NCBI GenBank assembly: GCA_019418545.1
Contig: DYBQ01000002.1
Location: forward strand, 53,121-117,120
Length of the DNA: 64,000 bases
Origin: Clostridiales bacterium
GTDB taxonomy: Bacteria; Bacillota; Clostridia; Oscillospirales; Acutalibacteraceae
Direction of reading: 5' to 3'
The position numbers and the translations under genes were made by a program. The notes under the pieces were generated by a model, which searched no databases, had not been told where the DNA came from, and saw nothing but the letters and a program-made list of their open reading frames with translations. The stretch's first letter is position 1; each line of letters starts with the position of its first letter. Below, in pieces: positions 25,307 through 33,060 of the stretch.

Positions 25307-26863
25307 ATGATTTCAGTTCTTGTAGTGGATGACCAGCCGCTGATACTGGAAAATATCTGCAAAAAAATCCAGGCAACAGACACCGAGTTTGATATTGTTG
25401 CAAAATGCACCAATGGGCTGGAAGCGATTCGTATGGCCGAACGCTTCCGGCCTCAGGTTATTTTTACCGATGTAAAAATGCCGGTTGTGGATGGGCTTCA
25501 ACTGGTGGAAGCTCTTTCGAGCGAAGAATATAATCCCATTTTTGTCATTATCAGCGGATATGATGATTTTCAATTTGCACAGAAGGCCATGACATTAGGG
25601 GTAACTGATTACCTTCTCAAACCAGTAAAACAGGAAGAACTCAAAAAGGTATTGGACCATGTACGTAAGAGGCTGGAAAAAACCATCCATATTTCTCAGC
25701 GCGAAATCATTCGTTCTGCCCTTCTGGTAAATCTCCCTCCCCAAAACGGGAAAACCCTTCTTTCCTATCGATACTATCTGGTTTTTCTCATTTGCTTTGG
25801 CCATTATCTGGATTATTGCTCTGAGACCCCATATATGATAGACCCTACCGGCTATATGGATATTATTTTTGACTTGCTGGATAATGCTTTAAATCCCAAT
25901 GATGCTCACTGGTTTTATCGTACCAATCCTTATAATGAGTTAATTGTGGTAAATTCCTTTTGCGATACCGTTCCAGAACGGGTACTGCAGCTGCCTCCAC
26001 GGCTTTTGCGTGAACTGGAGCATGTAGCTACACCCGTTACCATTGCCTATAGTAAAGTAATCCAGGACCTTTCCGGCCTTGGAAGCGCTTATCGACAGCT
26101 TCGACACAGCTTGCACCAGAACTTGCTTTACTATGCGTCTTCTTGTATTGCACCTTTTCAAAAAAGTAACCAGCAACGTTTTGATTTGACCCAGCAAGAA
26201 GAAAGGAATTTAATTTATCCTCTGCAAAACGGGCAGGAAGGCGTATTTCTTACGCAGCTGCATCAATTTTTGCAAAACTGTGAAAAAAACAATTGTACCC
26301 AGCAGGCACTACAAAAAAATCTGGTTCGCATTGTCGATTTGTGCTGTCAATATATGCCGAAAGCCGACCGATACAGCGAAGATGCGGTTTCCTATATTGC
26401 TGGGACTGTTGCTGCCTCTAAGGATTATCACGATTTGCGGGTGAACCTTGACCAATTTTTCAGCTATTACTTTTCTGCTGAAAATGAGCGTACAGACAGC
26501 CCTCCGCGGGAACAAACCCTTTTGCAAATCCAGCAATACCTTCGGGAGCATTGCGCGGAACCCCTTTCCCTTGATTACCTTTCCTCTGCTTTCCATATGC
26601 ATCCTTCCCATCTCAGCAAAATTTTTAAAGAAAAATTCCGAACTACTCCAATTGGCTATTTAACACAGGTTCGTATGGAGAAAGCATGCCAGCTCTTAAA
26701 ATCCCCCTCGATTAAAGTCCGGGATGTGTCAGAAATGTGCGGCTATTCAGACCCTTTTTATTTTAGCAAAGTATTTAAAGAAAATTTTGGTATGTCTCCT
26801 ACCAAATATCAACAGGAACACTTACCGAAAGGTGATACAGACAATCCATATTCCCAGTCATAA
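25307..26863 (+). CDS. Response regulator, YesN/AraC type
   Basis: 518 residues. Receiver domain at 1-125 (VLVVDDQ, phosphoacceptor Asp55 in VIFTDVKMP, Lys in LLKPVK), a long middle region of about 270 residues without clear motifs, and a C-terminal AraC/XylS double helix-turn-helix (SLDYLSSAFHMHPSHLSKIFK and VRDVSEMCGYSDPFYFSKVFK). I chose ATG at 25307, preceded by GAGGAG; the longer frame starts inside the kinase gene. AraC-type dimers bind direct repeats, so it is the prime candidate to bind the repeat pairs at 14491-14524 and 23299-23332. That link is inference. Confidence 0.93.
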   Translation: MISVLVVDDQPLILENICKKIQATDTEFDIVAKCTNGLEAIRMAERFRPQVIFTDVKMPVVDGLQLVEALSSEEYNPIFVIISGYDDFQFAQKAMTLGVTDYLLKPVKQEELKKVLDHVRKRLEKTIHISQREIIRSALLVNLPPQNGKTLLSYRYYLVFLICFGHYLDYCSETPYMIDPTGYMDIIFDLLDNALNPNDAHWFYRTNPYNELIVVNSFCDTVPERVLQLPPRLLRELEHVATPVTIAYSKVIQDLSGLGSAYRQLRHSLHQNLLYYASSCIAPFQKSNQQRFDLTQQEERNLIYPLQNGQEGVFLTQLHQFLQNCEKNNCTQQALQKNLVRIVDLCCQYMPKADRYSEDAVSYIAGTVAASKDYHDLRVNLDQFFSYYFSAENERTDSPPREQTLLQIQQYLREHCAEPLSLDYLSSAFHMHPSHLSKIFKEKFRTTPIGYLTQVRMEKACQLLKSPSIKVRDVSEMCGYSDPFYFSKVFKENFGMSPTKYQQEHLPKGDTDNPYSQS

Positions 26864-26868
26864 CGTAA

Positions 26869-26905
26869 AAAAACCGCAGGCTTCTGTTAGAAGCCTGCGG
26901 TTTTT
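26869..26905. terminator. Bidirectional terminator between the response regulator and mltG genes
   Basis: 17-bp perfect stem (26869-26885/26889-26905) with a 3-nt loop GTT and A/T runs on both sides. It ends the convergent two-component operon and mltG. Confidence 0.92.
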
Positions 26906-26940
26906 AATTTTATATAACAAGTTTGTTTTTACATGGTTAA

Positions 26941-27918
26941 TCAGCTATACTGCACACCATATTTCTCCATAGCTGCCTGATGTTCTTCATAGGTCTCGGA
27001 ATAGTGGTTTTGATTATCGTTTCCAAAGAAGAAATACAAATAGTCACTATCTGCTGGATTTAAAGCTGCCTGAATCGCCCGGCTGCCAGGATTGCAAATG
27101 GGTCCTGCCGGAAGCCCGGAACATTTATACGTATTATACAGCGCTGCATACTTTCCCGTGCTGCTCAGATATGGGCTATTGGTTACATAATTGTTGATAT
27201 AATCCCGGGTTGGGTCCATTTCCAGCTTCATACCTGCATTCAGCCGATTATAAATAACAGAAGCCACCAATGCTGCATTTTCTGCGCTGCGAGATTCCTT
27301 TTCCACAATGGATGCTACAATCAGCTGCTGGCTGGAAAGGCCGCCTGCTTTGGCATTATAGTTATTTAAGAGCTTAATCAACACATCTTGCGGGTCATCA
27401 TCTACATAGAATTCATACGTGTCTGGAAACAAATATCCTTCCATTTTGAATGCCCGGTTGCTGTCAGAAGGTACCGAAAAAGATTTGGGACTATAGCTCT
27501 GCGAGACAGATACAAATTCCTTAGCCCCGCACACACCATTCTTTTCCAGAGTTTGGGCAATTTGCGCAACCGTATATCCTTCTGGAATGGTAACCCGTAC
27601 CGTTTTCAAAGGTTCTTCTGTGGGCTTAGCTGTAGGCTTTGCCGTAGGTTTGTCTGTCGGTTTTGTTGTAGGGTCAGACGTATTTTGGCCTGAACCATTT
27701 TCCTCTTCTGACTGGGAAAGAACCGAGGACGCATCAGAAGAATCTGTTGTGCCCCCCTCAGACTGCTGAGAAGAACTATCCAACCCAGATTCCGATGAAG
27801 ACAGCGTTTCGGACAGGTCGCTGCTTTCCGAAGGGCTGCCGCTGCAGGAGACACAGAGAAAAGCCATCACCATAGTCAGCAAAAGAGCGATTCCTTTTCT
27901 CCGCAGTGTAGTTTTCAC
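26941..27918 (-). CDS. mltG: Endolytic transglycosylase MltG, lipoprotein form
   Basis: 325 residues. Cuts nascent peptidoglycan strands at the membrane surface. I chose GTG at 27918 (VKTTLRRKG, hydrophobic segment, lipobox LCVSC): AGAAAGG precedes it, and longer starts would enter the upstream transporter gene. A Ser-rich linker and a KPT repeat (TKPTDKPTAKPTAKPTEEP) separate the lipobox from a LysM-like start VTIPEGYTVAQIAQTL. The YceG core follows with GYLFPDTYEFY, the catalytic Glu in ASIVEKES, and RLNAGMKLEMDPT. Most MltG proteins have a plain N-terminal membrane span, so a lipobox plus a KPT linker is a variation. Confidence 0.9.
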   Translation of the reverse strand: MKTTLRRKGIALLLTMVMAFLCVSCSGSPSESSDLSETLSSSESGLDSSSQQSEGGTTDSSDASSVLSQSEEENGSGQNTSDPTTKPTDKPTAKPTAKPTEEPLKTVRVTIPEGYTVAQIAQTLEKNGVCGAKEFVSVSQSYSPKSFSVPSDSNRAFKMEGYLFPDTYEFYVDDDPQDVLIKLLNNYNAKAGGLSSQQLIVASIVEKESRSAENAALVASVIYNRLNAGMKLEMDPTRDYINNYVTNSPYLSSTGKYAALYNTYKCSGLPAGPICNPGSRAIQAALNPADSDYLYFFFGNDNQNHYSETYEEHQAAMEKYGVQYS

Positions 27919-28009
27919 AAAATCCAACACCTTTCTCAGTTTTTCTACATTATACACCTTTCCTAGCAAAAAGCAAGAGGACAAATATAACCATCCTCTT
28001 GCTCTCTGT

Positions 28010-28795
28010 TTATGCTTCTGAATATCGGGATAAAAACTTCCGGGTACGTTCTTCTTTGGGATTTTCGATGACATCCTTTGCCAATCCCTGCTCCACAATG
28101 ACACCGCCATCCATAAAAATTACCTGGTCAGCCACATCACGGGCAAAGGACATTTCATGAGTTACGATAATCATCGTTGTTTTTTGCTGGGCAAGGCTTC
28201 GGATTACCTTCAGCACTTCTCCCGTCAACTCTGGGTCCAGTGCAGAAGTTGGCTCATCAAAGCACATAATGTCCGGTTTCATGGCCAGCGCCCGGGCAAT
28301 CGCCACCCGCTGCTGCTGTCCGCCGGAAAGCTGATGGGGATAATGGTCTGCCCTATCTGCAAGCCCCATTTGCTGCAGCAGCTCTCTCGCCTGCGATTCA
28401 ATTTCTTCGGTAATCTCTTTTTTTCTTTTGCTGTAATCCGGCCTGCTTTTCGCCTGCAATTCCCGAGCCAGCATCACATTTTTCAGTGCGGTATATTGAG
28501 GGAACAGGTTAAAAGACTGGAATACCATTCCAAAATGAAGGCGCTTTTTCCGCACTTCTTTTTCTTTTTGTGTAGCGGAATCCGCAGCATCAAATAGCGT
28601 TTCTCCATGTACCGAAATTTTTCCACCATCTGGCGTCTCCAAAAAATTCAGGCAGCGCAAAAGCGTAGTTTTTCCGCTTCCCGAAGAGCCAATAATGGCC
28701 AACGTTTGCCCTTCTTCCAAGTCGAAGCTGATGTCCTGCAAAACCTGTAATTTTCCAAAATGCTTTTCAATGTTTTGTACCTGTAAAACTGCCAT
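28010..28795 (-). CDS. Polar amino acid ABC transporter ATP-binding protein
   Basis: 261 residues. Walker A GSSGSGKT (36-43), signature LSGGQQQRVAIARAL, Walker B DIMCFDEPTSALDP and the H-loop in IVTHEM. It powers the importer formed with the permease and binding protein upstream (GlnQ/ArtM type). I chose ATG at 28795, with AAGGAGG seven bases before it. The gene follows the permease gene by 12 bp. Substrate is a polar amino acid or cystine; sequence alone does not decide. Confidence 0.94.
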   Translation of the reverse strand: MAVLQVQNIEKHFGKLQVLQDISFDLEEGQTLAIIGSSGSGKTTLLRCLNFLETPDGGKISVHGETLFDAADSATQKEKEVRKKRLHFGMVFQSFNLFPQYTALKNVMLARELQAKSRPDYSKRKKEITEEIESQARELLQQMGLADRADHYPHQLSGGQQQRVAIARALAMKPDIMCFDEPTSALDPELTGEVLKVIRSLAQQKTTMIIVTHEMSFARDVADQVIFMDGGVIVEQGLAKDVIENPKEERTRKFLSRYSEA

Positions 28796-28807
28796 CACTG
28801 CGCCTCC

Positions 28808-29530
28808 TTACCGGAAATAGCTGAGCCTGCGCTCGATATAGCTGAAAAGCAGGGTGAGAATACCTACAAATATCAAATAATATACACCCGTATAGAACAA
28901 AGGCCAAATCAGGCCATCGCTCTTCATAAAGCTTTCGCCTACTTTTATCAGCTCGCTGACCGCGATAATCCGTGCCAAAGACGTATCCTTGACCAGTGTA
29001 ATAATTTCATTAGACATAGGCGGTACAATGCGTTTAATCATTTGCAGCAGTGTAATCTTAAAGAAGATTTGGGGCTTCGTCATACCAAGCACCTGCCCCG
29101 CTTCCCGCTGTCCTACCGGCACGCCTTCAATTCCGCCGCGATAAATAACGGAAAAATAGCAGGAATAGTTAATCACAAACGCAGCTACTGTTGCAATAAA
29201 CCGGCCGCTGTTGCCAGAGCCCCAAATGTTATTATCAAAAATCAGTCCGGGTCCAAAATAGATAATCATTAGCTGCAGCATAAGAGGCGTTCCCCGGATG
29301 ACCCAAACAATAAAATCCACCAGCAGCTTAATTGGGCGCACACCGGAAATCCATTTTAGACGGCGGGGAACCCACGAAATCTGTGACAAAAAGCGTAAAG
29401 GGGCCCATTTGCTCATAGAGCCAAAGGCTACCAGAAGCCCAAGCGGCAGGGAAAACAACAAGGTAAGCGCAAACAGCTGCACTGTTGTCCCCATGCCTTC
29501 CAGCAGTGCATTGGTAACGTTCCAGAACAT
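28808..29530 (-). CDS. Polar amino acid ABC transporter permease
   Basis: 240 residues, HisM/GlnP-type, about five membrane spans. WVIRGTPLMLQLMIIYFG is the family signature near mid-protein, and the EAA loop is QREAGQVLGMTKPQIFFKITLL. It forms a homodimeric channel in the membrane. It lies between the binding-protein gene (upstream, past a hairpin) and the ATPase gene (downstream). Confidence 0.94.
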   Translation of the reverse strand: MFWNVTNALLEGMGTTVQLFALTLLFSLPLGLLVAFGSMSKWAPLRFLSQISWVPRRLKWISGVRPIKLLVDFIVWVIRGTPLMLQLMIIYFGPGLIFDNNIWGSGNSGRFIATVAAFVINYSCYFSVIYRGGIEGVPVGQREAGQVLGMTKPQIFFKITLLQMIKRIVPPMSNEIITLVKDTSLARIIAVSELIKVGESFMKSDGLIWPLFYTGVYYLIFVGILTLLFSYIERRLSYFR

Positions 29531-29563
29531 GAAATCTCTCCATCCCTTATCATCATACTAAAA

Positions 29564-29591
29564 GGCAGAGAGCAGCATCCCGCTCTCTGCC
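29564..29591 (-). terminator. Intercistronic hairpin downstream of the amino-acid-binding protein gene
   Basis: Perfect 10-bp stem GGCAGAGAGC (29564-29573) and GCTCTCTGCC (29582-29591) followed on the minus strand by TTTTAG. The weak T-run suggests partial termination, giving excess binding protein over permease. Confidence 0.7.
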
Positions 29592-29614
29592 CGGATTGTA
29601 AAAGCTTTTTGTTT

Positions 29615-30466
29615 TTACTTCTGCTCTACAATATTATCCTTAATCCCGTATTTCTCGGCCAACTCCATCATGGTGCCGTCTTCATACAGCTTGACAAACT
29701 GCTCGTTGATAAAATCCGTCAAATCAGAGCCCTTGCGGCATCCAACACCATAATCCTCAGTAGTCAGTTCAACAGTCGTTACCAAATCGGGATAGCTGGT
29801 TCCTTCACCAATCATAGCGCCTGCCATCAGTAAGTCAATCACGCAAGCATCGGAAGTGCCGGAGTCCACTTCCATCAGTGCGGTTGCCTGGTCCAACACA
29901 TCGTTGGTATTCAATCCCTCAGCCTGAGCGGCTTTCTGTCCGGCAGAACCGTCTTCCACAGCTATCAGCAAATCTTTGAGGCTTTCTGCTGTCGTATACT
30001 GGTCAGCCACATCTTTCTTCATGACTACAACCTGTGCATTTTTCGCATAAGGATTGGTAGCGGAAGCACCTTCAGTAATTTCATCGGTAATGGTCATACC
30101 ATTCCAAGCGCAATCAATGCTCTTATTCTCCAGCTCCATCAGCTTATTGCCCCATTCAATAACGGTGAATTGTACTTCCACACCCAGCGCATCGCCAATT
30201 TCCTTTGCCATATCCGCATCAAAGCCAATCCATTCGCCGTTGTCGTCCTTATAATCCATGGGGGCAAATTCCGTAATGCCTACCACCAGAGTACCCTTGT
30301 TCTTAATATATTCTACATCGCTTTCTGTCTCTTCCGTACTGGAAGAAGTCTCAGAATTTGTTTGAGACTGTGCATCTCCAGAAGAACCGGAATTTGCAGA
30401 TGTACAAGCTGCCATTGACAGGCACATACCAGCCGCCAAAAATACCGAAAGCAGTTTCTTTATCAT
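29615..30466 (-). CDS. Amino acid ABC transporter substrate-binding lipoprotein
   Basis: 283 residues. Signal with lipobox MAAC (about 18-21), a Ser/Thr/Glu-rich linker, then an SBP_bac_3 fold (GTLVVGITEFAPMDYKD, WIGFDADMAKEIGDALGV, IDCAWNGMTIT). Delivers a polar amino acid to the permease. First gene of a three-gene operon with a well-placed promoter at 30519-30547. The acidic and Trp residues around the pocket (FAPMDY, CAWNGM) are typical of the amino acid group, but the ligand is not certain. Confidence 0.93.
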   Translation of the reverse strand: MIKKLLSVFLAAGMCLSMAACTSANSGSSGDAQSQTNSETSSSTEETESDVEYIKNKGTLVVGITEFAPMDYKDDNGEWIGFDADMAKEIGDALGVEVQFTVIEWGNKLMELENKSIDCAWNGMTITDEITEGASATNPYAKNAQVVVMKKDVADQYTTAESLKDLLIAVEDGSAGQKAAQAEGLNTNDVLDQATALMEVDSGTSDACVIDLLMAGAMIGEGTSYPDLVTTVELTTEDYGVGCRKGSDLTDFINEQFVKLYEDGTMMELAEKYGIKDNIVEQK

Positions 30467-30518
30467 GTTGAGTTCCTCCTCATTGTACCGGACAAAACCG
30501 GATTGTTGTCGCTTTTGT

Positions 30519-30547
30519 ATTTTATCATACTAACGTGATAATGTAAA
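30519..30547 (-). promoter_or_regulatory. Promoter of the amino acid ABC operon
   Basis: Minus strand TTTACA (30542-30547), 17-bp spacer, TAAAAT (30519-30524). Leader of about 45 nt to the start at 30466. Confidence 0.75.
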
Positions 30548-30615
30548 GGGGTATTTGTTTTTTTGTATGATTTCTTCATTTTATGCATATACTTTTTGTG
30601 AAAGGGGGAAATCCT

Positions 30616-31152
30616 GTGACACGTATCCGAAACTGGAATATTGCCGGCGCCGCGTTTGGGCTGCTTGCAGGCACACTGCTCCATTTTGTTTATGAATGGT
30701 TTGGCGGCTCTTTTTGGGCTATTATTGGGGCAGTTAATGAAAGCACCTGGGAACATTTAAAGTTGTTATTTTTTCCGATACTTTTCTTTGGCATTTTAGA
30801 ATACTTTTCCTATGGAAAAAATACACCTGGATTTATTCCCATTAAAACCGTTTCCATCCTGCTCGGCATGGCTCTCATTGTGGTTTTATTTTATACCTAT
30901 ACAGGTATTCTAGGATTTAATCTGGCACCCATTGACATTTCTTTGTTTGTTATTGGAATTTTATCTGCTTATTGGTTTTCGGCTAAACAGCTGGCGCAGC
31001 CTCCTTCATGGGCGCTATCTTCCGCTGCTAATGCCTTATTTGCGGGGATTCTTCTTCTATTGCTTCTTTTCTTCATTGTTTTCACCTTTAGCCCTCCGGA
31101 AATCGGGCTGTTTTTGGACCCCGTTACCGGAAACTATGGTCTGGCATCATAA
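30616..31152 (+). CDS. DUF6512-family membrane protein
   Basis: 178 residues with five hydrophobic segments, so an integral membrane protein. Near the N-terminus the motif FVYEWFGG...NESTWEHLKLLFFP contains the conserved N-E-S-x-W-E-H that marks DUF6512. I chose GTG at 30616 (VTRIRNWNIAG), because AAAGGGGG lies just upstream; the ATG at 30583 has no ribosome site. Function unknown. A convergent terminator with a 19-bp stem follows. Confidence 0.82.
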   Translation: MTRIRNWNIAGAAFGLLAGTLLHFVYEWFGGSFWAIIGAVNESTWEHLKLLFFPILFFGILEYFSYGKNTPGFIPIKTVSILLGMALIVVLFYTYTGILGFNLAPIDISLFVIGILSAYWFSAKQLAQPPSWALSSAANALFAGILLLLLLFFIVFTFSPPEIGLFLDPVTGNYGLAS

Positions 31153-31207
31153 AACAAACAAGGCTCAGGATATCCGGCTGTAACGGAATCCTGAGCCTTG
31201 TTTGTTT
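31152..31207. terminator. Bidirectional terminator between the DUF6512 and URO-D 4 genes
   Basis: Perfect 19-bp arms at 31152-31170 and 31189-31207 with A and T flanks. The arms overlap the stop codons of both convergent genes. Confidence 0.92.
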
Positions 31208-32312
31208 AGCAGGTAAGATTATGGCGGTCTACAATTTCGCCTACATACCGGATTCTATCAATATTGCCAGTGGAAGACATCTCATCCGAGATTCCCAGAA
31301 TCAAGTGGCCGGCAAACAATTCAATCACCTTCTCTGTCTGTTCCCGCAGCATCTCAATGGGATAGGTTTCATCAAACAGAATAGCGGCAATTCCATCTAC
31401 CAAATCCACTTCATCTCCCAAAGCCTGTTTGATTTCTTCCAGCGTAACATCTCCCTGGGGCTTGGGGGTAATGGCTTCTATGCCATCCAAGCCTGTTTCT
31501 TTGGCATAAGGCAAAAGTGCTTTGGTATCCCCATCCCAATGGGCAAAGGTATAAAACCCGCTCTTATGCAGCAGCTCATTTCGATGCTGATACTCAGGGA
31601 GCACATACTTTTCAAACAGATAGGGCGGCAAGGTCGCACAGTGAACATTATCTCCGAAGTTAATCCATTCAAAACAGCTTTTTTCCAAGGCCCGGATAAA
31701 CCGCTCATGGTTTGCTTGTTTTACTTTAAAATATTCTTCGCACACATCCGGCATATCCATCAAGGCATAAATGCCGCCCTCTACTCCCATGGTGTCGTTA
31801 AAAAGGGACTGGACGTTGATTCTGGGAAAATAAACGGAGCCCAGACCGTTCTCTCCCCAGACTGCATAAACCTTGTCATATTCCTCCTGTGAAAACACAT
31901 AATCCTGGTGAGCTTCGACATACATCTGAACTTCCATGTCTTTCTGGTCTTCTACCCACCATTTTTCAAAATATTCGCCATAATTGGAAGTATTCCGCCG
32001 AAGTACACAGTCAATACTTCCTTCCGGTGTTTCGATTACATGACGTGTGCGCAGTTCGTCCAGCTTTTGAGAATAACGGCGGATGGAAGGGTCTTCTACC
32101 AGCTGGATAGCACTGTTATAATCATAAATACGGTTGGAGCAGCCTAGGGCTTCATACAACTCCCGAAGGCTCATTCCCGTATATGGCTCTGGCAGAGGCG
32201 TACCGGTAAACTGACGGTCACTATACCAGCAAATAATTCTTGGCTGCCAGAGCACTTTTCCGTTTGCCTGTCCGCGGATAATCGCACGGTTTAAATCGAT
32301 ATGGTTTTTCAT
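31206..32312 (-). CDS. URO-D superfamily protein 4
   Basis: 368 residues, cytoplasmic, stand-alone gene. The pattern follows the URO-D-like fold: CSNRIYDYNSAIQ, YPPYLFEKYVLPEYQ-like helix (seen as LPPYLFEKYVLPEYQHRNELL), the site YTFAHWDGDTKALLP with H-x-D-G, then TPKPQGDVTLEEI and GISDEMSSTGN near the C-terminus. It differs clearly from the three in the sugar operon. Terminator stem arms overlap its stop. No neighbour suggests a pathway: DUF6512 is convergent and the HPr gene is divergent. Function unknown; a corrinoid-linked methyltransferase is one option. Confidence 0.78.
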   Translation of the reverse strand: MKNHIDLNRAIIRGQANGKVLWQPRIICWYSDRQFTGTPLPEPYTGMSLRELYEALGCSNRIYDYNSAIQLVEDPSIRRYSQKLDELRTRHVIETPEGSIDCVLRRNTSNYGEYFEKWWVEDQKDMEVQMYVEAHQDYVFSQEEYDKVYAVWGENGLGSVYFPRINVQSLFNDTMGVEGGIYALMDMPDVCEEYFKVKQANHERFIRALEKSCFEWINFGDNVHCATLPPYLFEKYVLPEYQHRNELLHKSGFYTFAHWDGDTKALLPYAKETGLDGIEAITPKPQGDVTLEEIKQALGDEVDLVDGIAAILFDETYPIEMLREQTEKVIELFAGHLILGISDEMSSTGNIDRIRYVGEIVDRHNLTC

Positions 32313-32519
32313 GGCTATGGCTCCTTTGTTTTGGATTCGTTTCTCGTATGATACACGATTTTATCAAAAAAGGAAGTAGCTTTTAGAAAGTGTAGATATT
32401 CAGACAATTTCTAAAGAGGATTGTACCAGTATCCACTATAAAAAACAGGGATTATTTTTCCCGCACATCCTTTATGGTTTTGAAAAGTTTGTAAATTATT
32501 TGAAATTTTGCGGTTCCTC

Positions 32520-32548
32520 TTGCTTGATTGAATAAATAAAGTTATAAT
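32520..32548 (+). promoter_or_regulatory. Promoter of the HPr gene
   Basis: TTGCTT (32520-32525), 17-bp spacer, TATAAT (32543-32548). It leaves a leader of about 125 nt before the start at 32682, with a possible small hairpin (CCCGGGAGTGTTCCCG region near 32626-32642). Confidence 0.75.
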
Positions 32549-32681
32549 ATGAGTGGAAATAAATTATACTCCCAATTTTCCTGGTTTTTATGCAAACAGC
32601 GTTATACTTCCTATTTTGTCATGTGCCCGGGAGTGTTCCCGTTGGCCCACATACAACTAACACCAAAGGAGTGTCATAATC

Positions 32682-32939
32682 ATGAAACAGTTCACCTACA
32701 CCATTACCGACCCTGTTGGAATTCATGCCCGTCCTGCTGGTCTTCTGGTAAAAGAAGTAAAGAAGTATGATAGCACTATCACCATTGAAAAGGCCGGAAA
32801 GTCCGTTAACGCTGTCAAGCTCATGGCTTTGATGGGTCTGGGAATTAAGTGCGGCGAAACCATTACCGTCACTGTTGAAGGCGGCAATGAAGAAGAGAAT
32901 GCAGCCAGCTTGGAAGCATTTTTCAAGGCAAATCTGTAA
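32682..32939 (+). CDS. HPr-family phosphocarrier protein
   Basis: 85 residues. The phosphoacceptor His15 is intact in VGIHARPAG, so it can relay phosphate from enzyme I to PTS sugar transporters. The site matching Ser46 of Bacillus HPr (target of HPr kinase) is Lys46 here, in SVNAVKLMALMGLGI, so catabolite signalling through Ser phosphorylation is not possible with this copy. AAAGGAG precedes ATG. The gene stands alone with its own promoter and terminator; enzyme I is not adjacent. Confidence 0.93.
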   Translation: MKQFTYTITDPVGIHARPAGLLVKEVKKYDSTITIEKAGKSVNAVKLMALMGLGIKCGETITVTVEGGNEEENAASLEAFFKANL

Positions 32940-32960
32940 TTTTATTATGGCGCAAAGATA

Positions 32961-32993
32961 AAAAGCGTGCTGTTACGATAACAGCACGCTTTT
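32961..32993. terminator. Terminator after the HPr gene
   Basis: 14-bp perfect stem (32961-32974/32980-32993) with A/T runs on both sides; works for the HPr gene and possibly for the convergent binding-protein gene. Confidence 0.9.
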
Positions 32994-33006
32994 ATTTTAT
33001 CATGGT

Positions 33007-33041
33007 GGCAATCCCTTTTCCAGTGAGTAAAAGGGATTGCC
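33007..33041. terminator. Second hairpin downstream of the BtuF-like gene
   Basis: Perfect 13-bp stem GGCAATCCCTTTT (33007-33019) with its complement at 33029-33041. No strong T-run on the minus strand, so it may protect the mRNA end rather than terminate on its own. Confidence 0.55.
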
Positions 33042-33060
33042 ATTTATTCTATTCCAGTTG

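Noticed and set aside
27590..27670. Short tandem repeat (KPT codons) as a possible CRISPR or mobile element
   Set aside because: It is an in-frame linker repeat of mltG with units of only four codons and no spacers.
31206..32312. Reading any of the four URO-D proteins as HemE of haem synthesis
   Set aside because: They lack the HemE N-terminal signature (RQAGRY), have no haem genes nearby and resemble the MtaA/CmuA-like branch instead.
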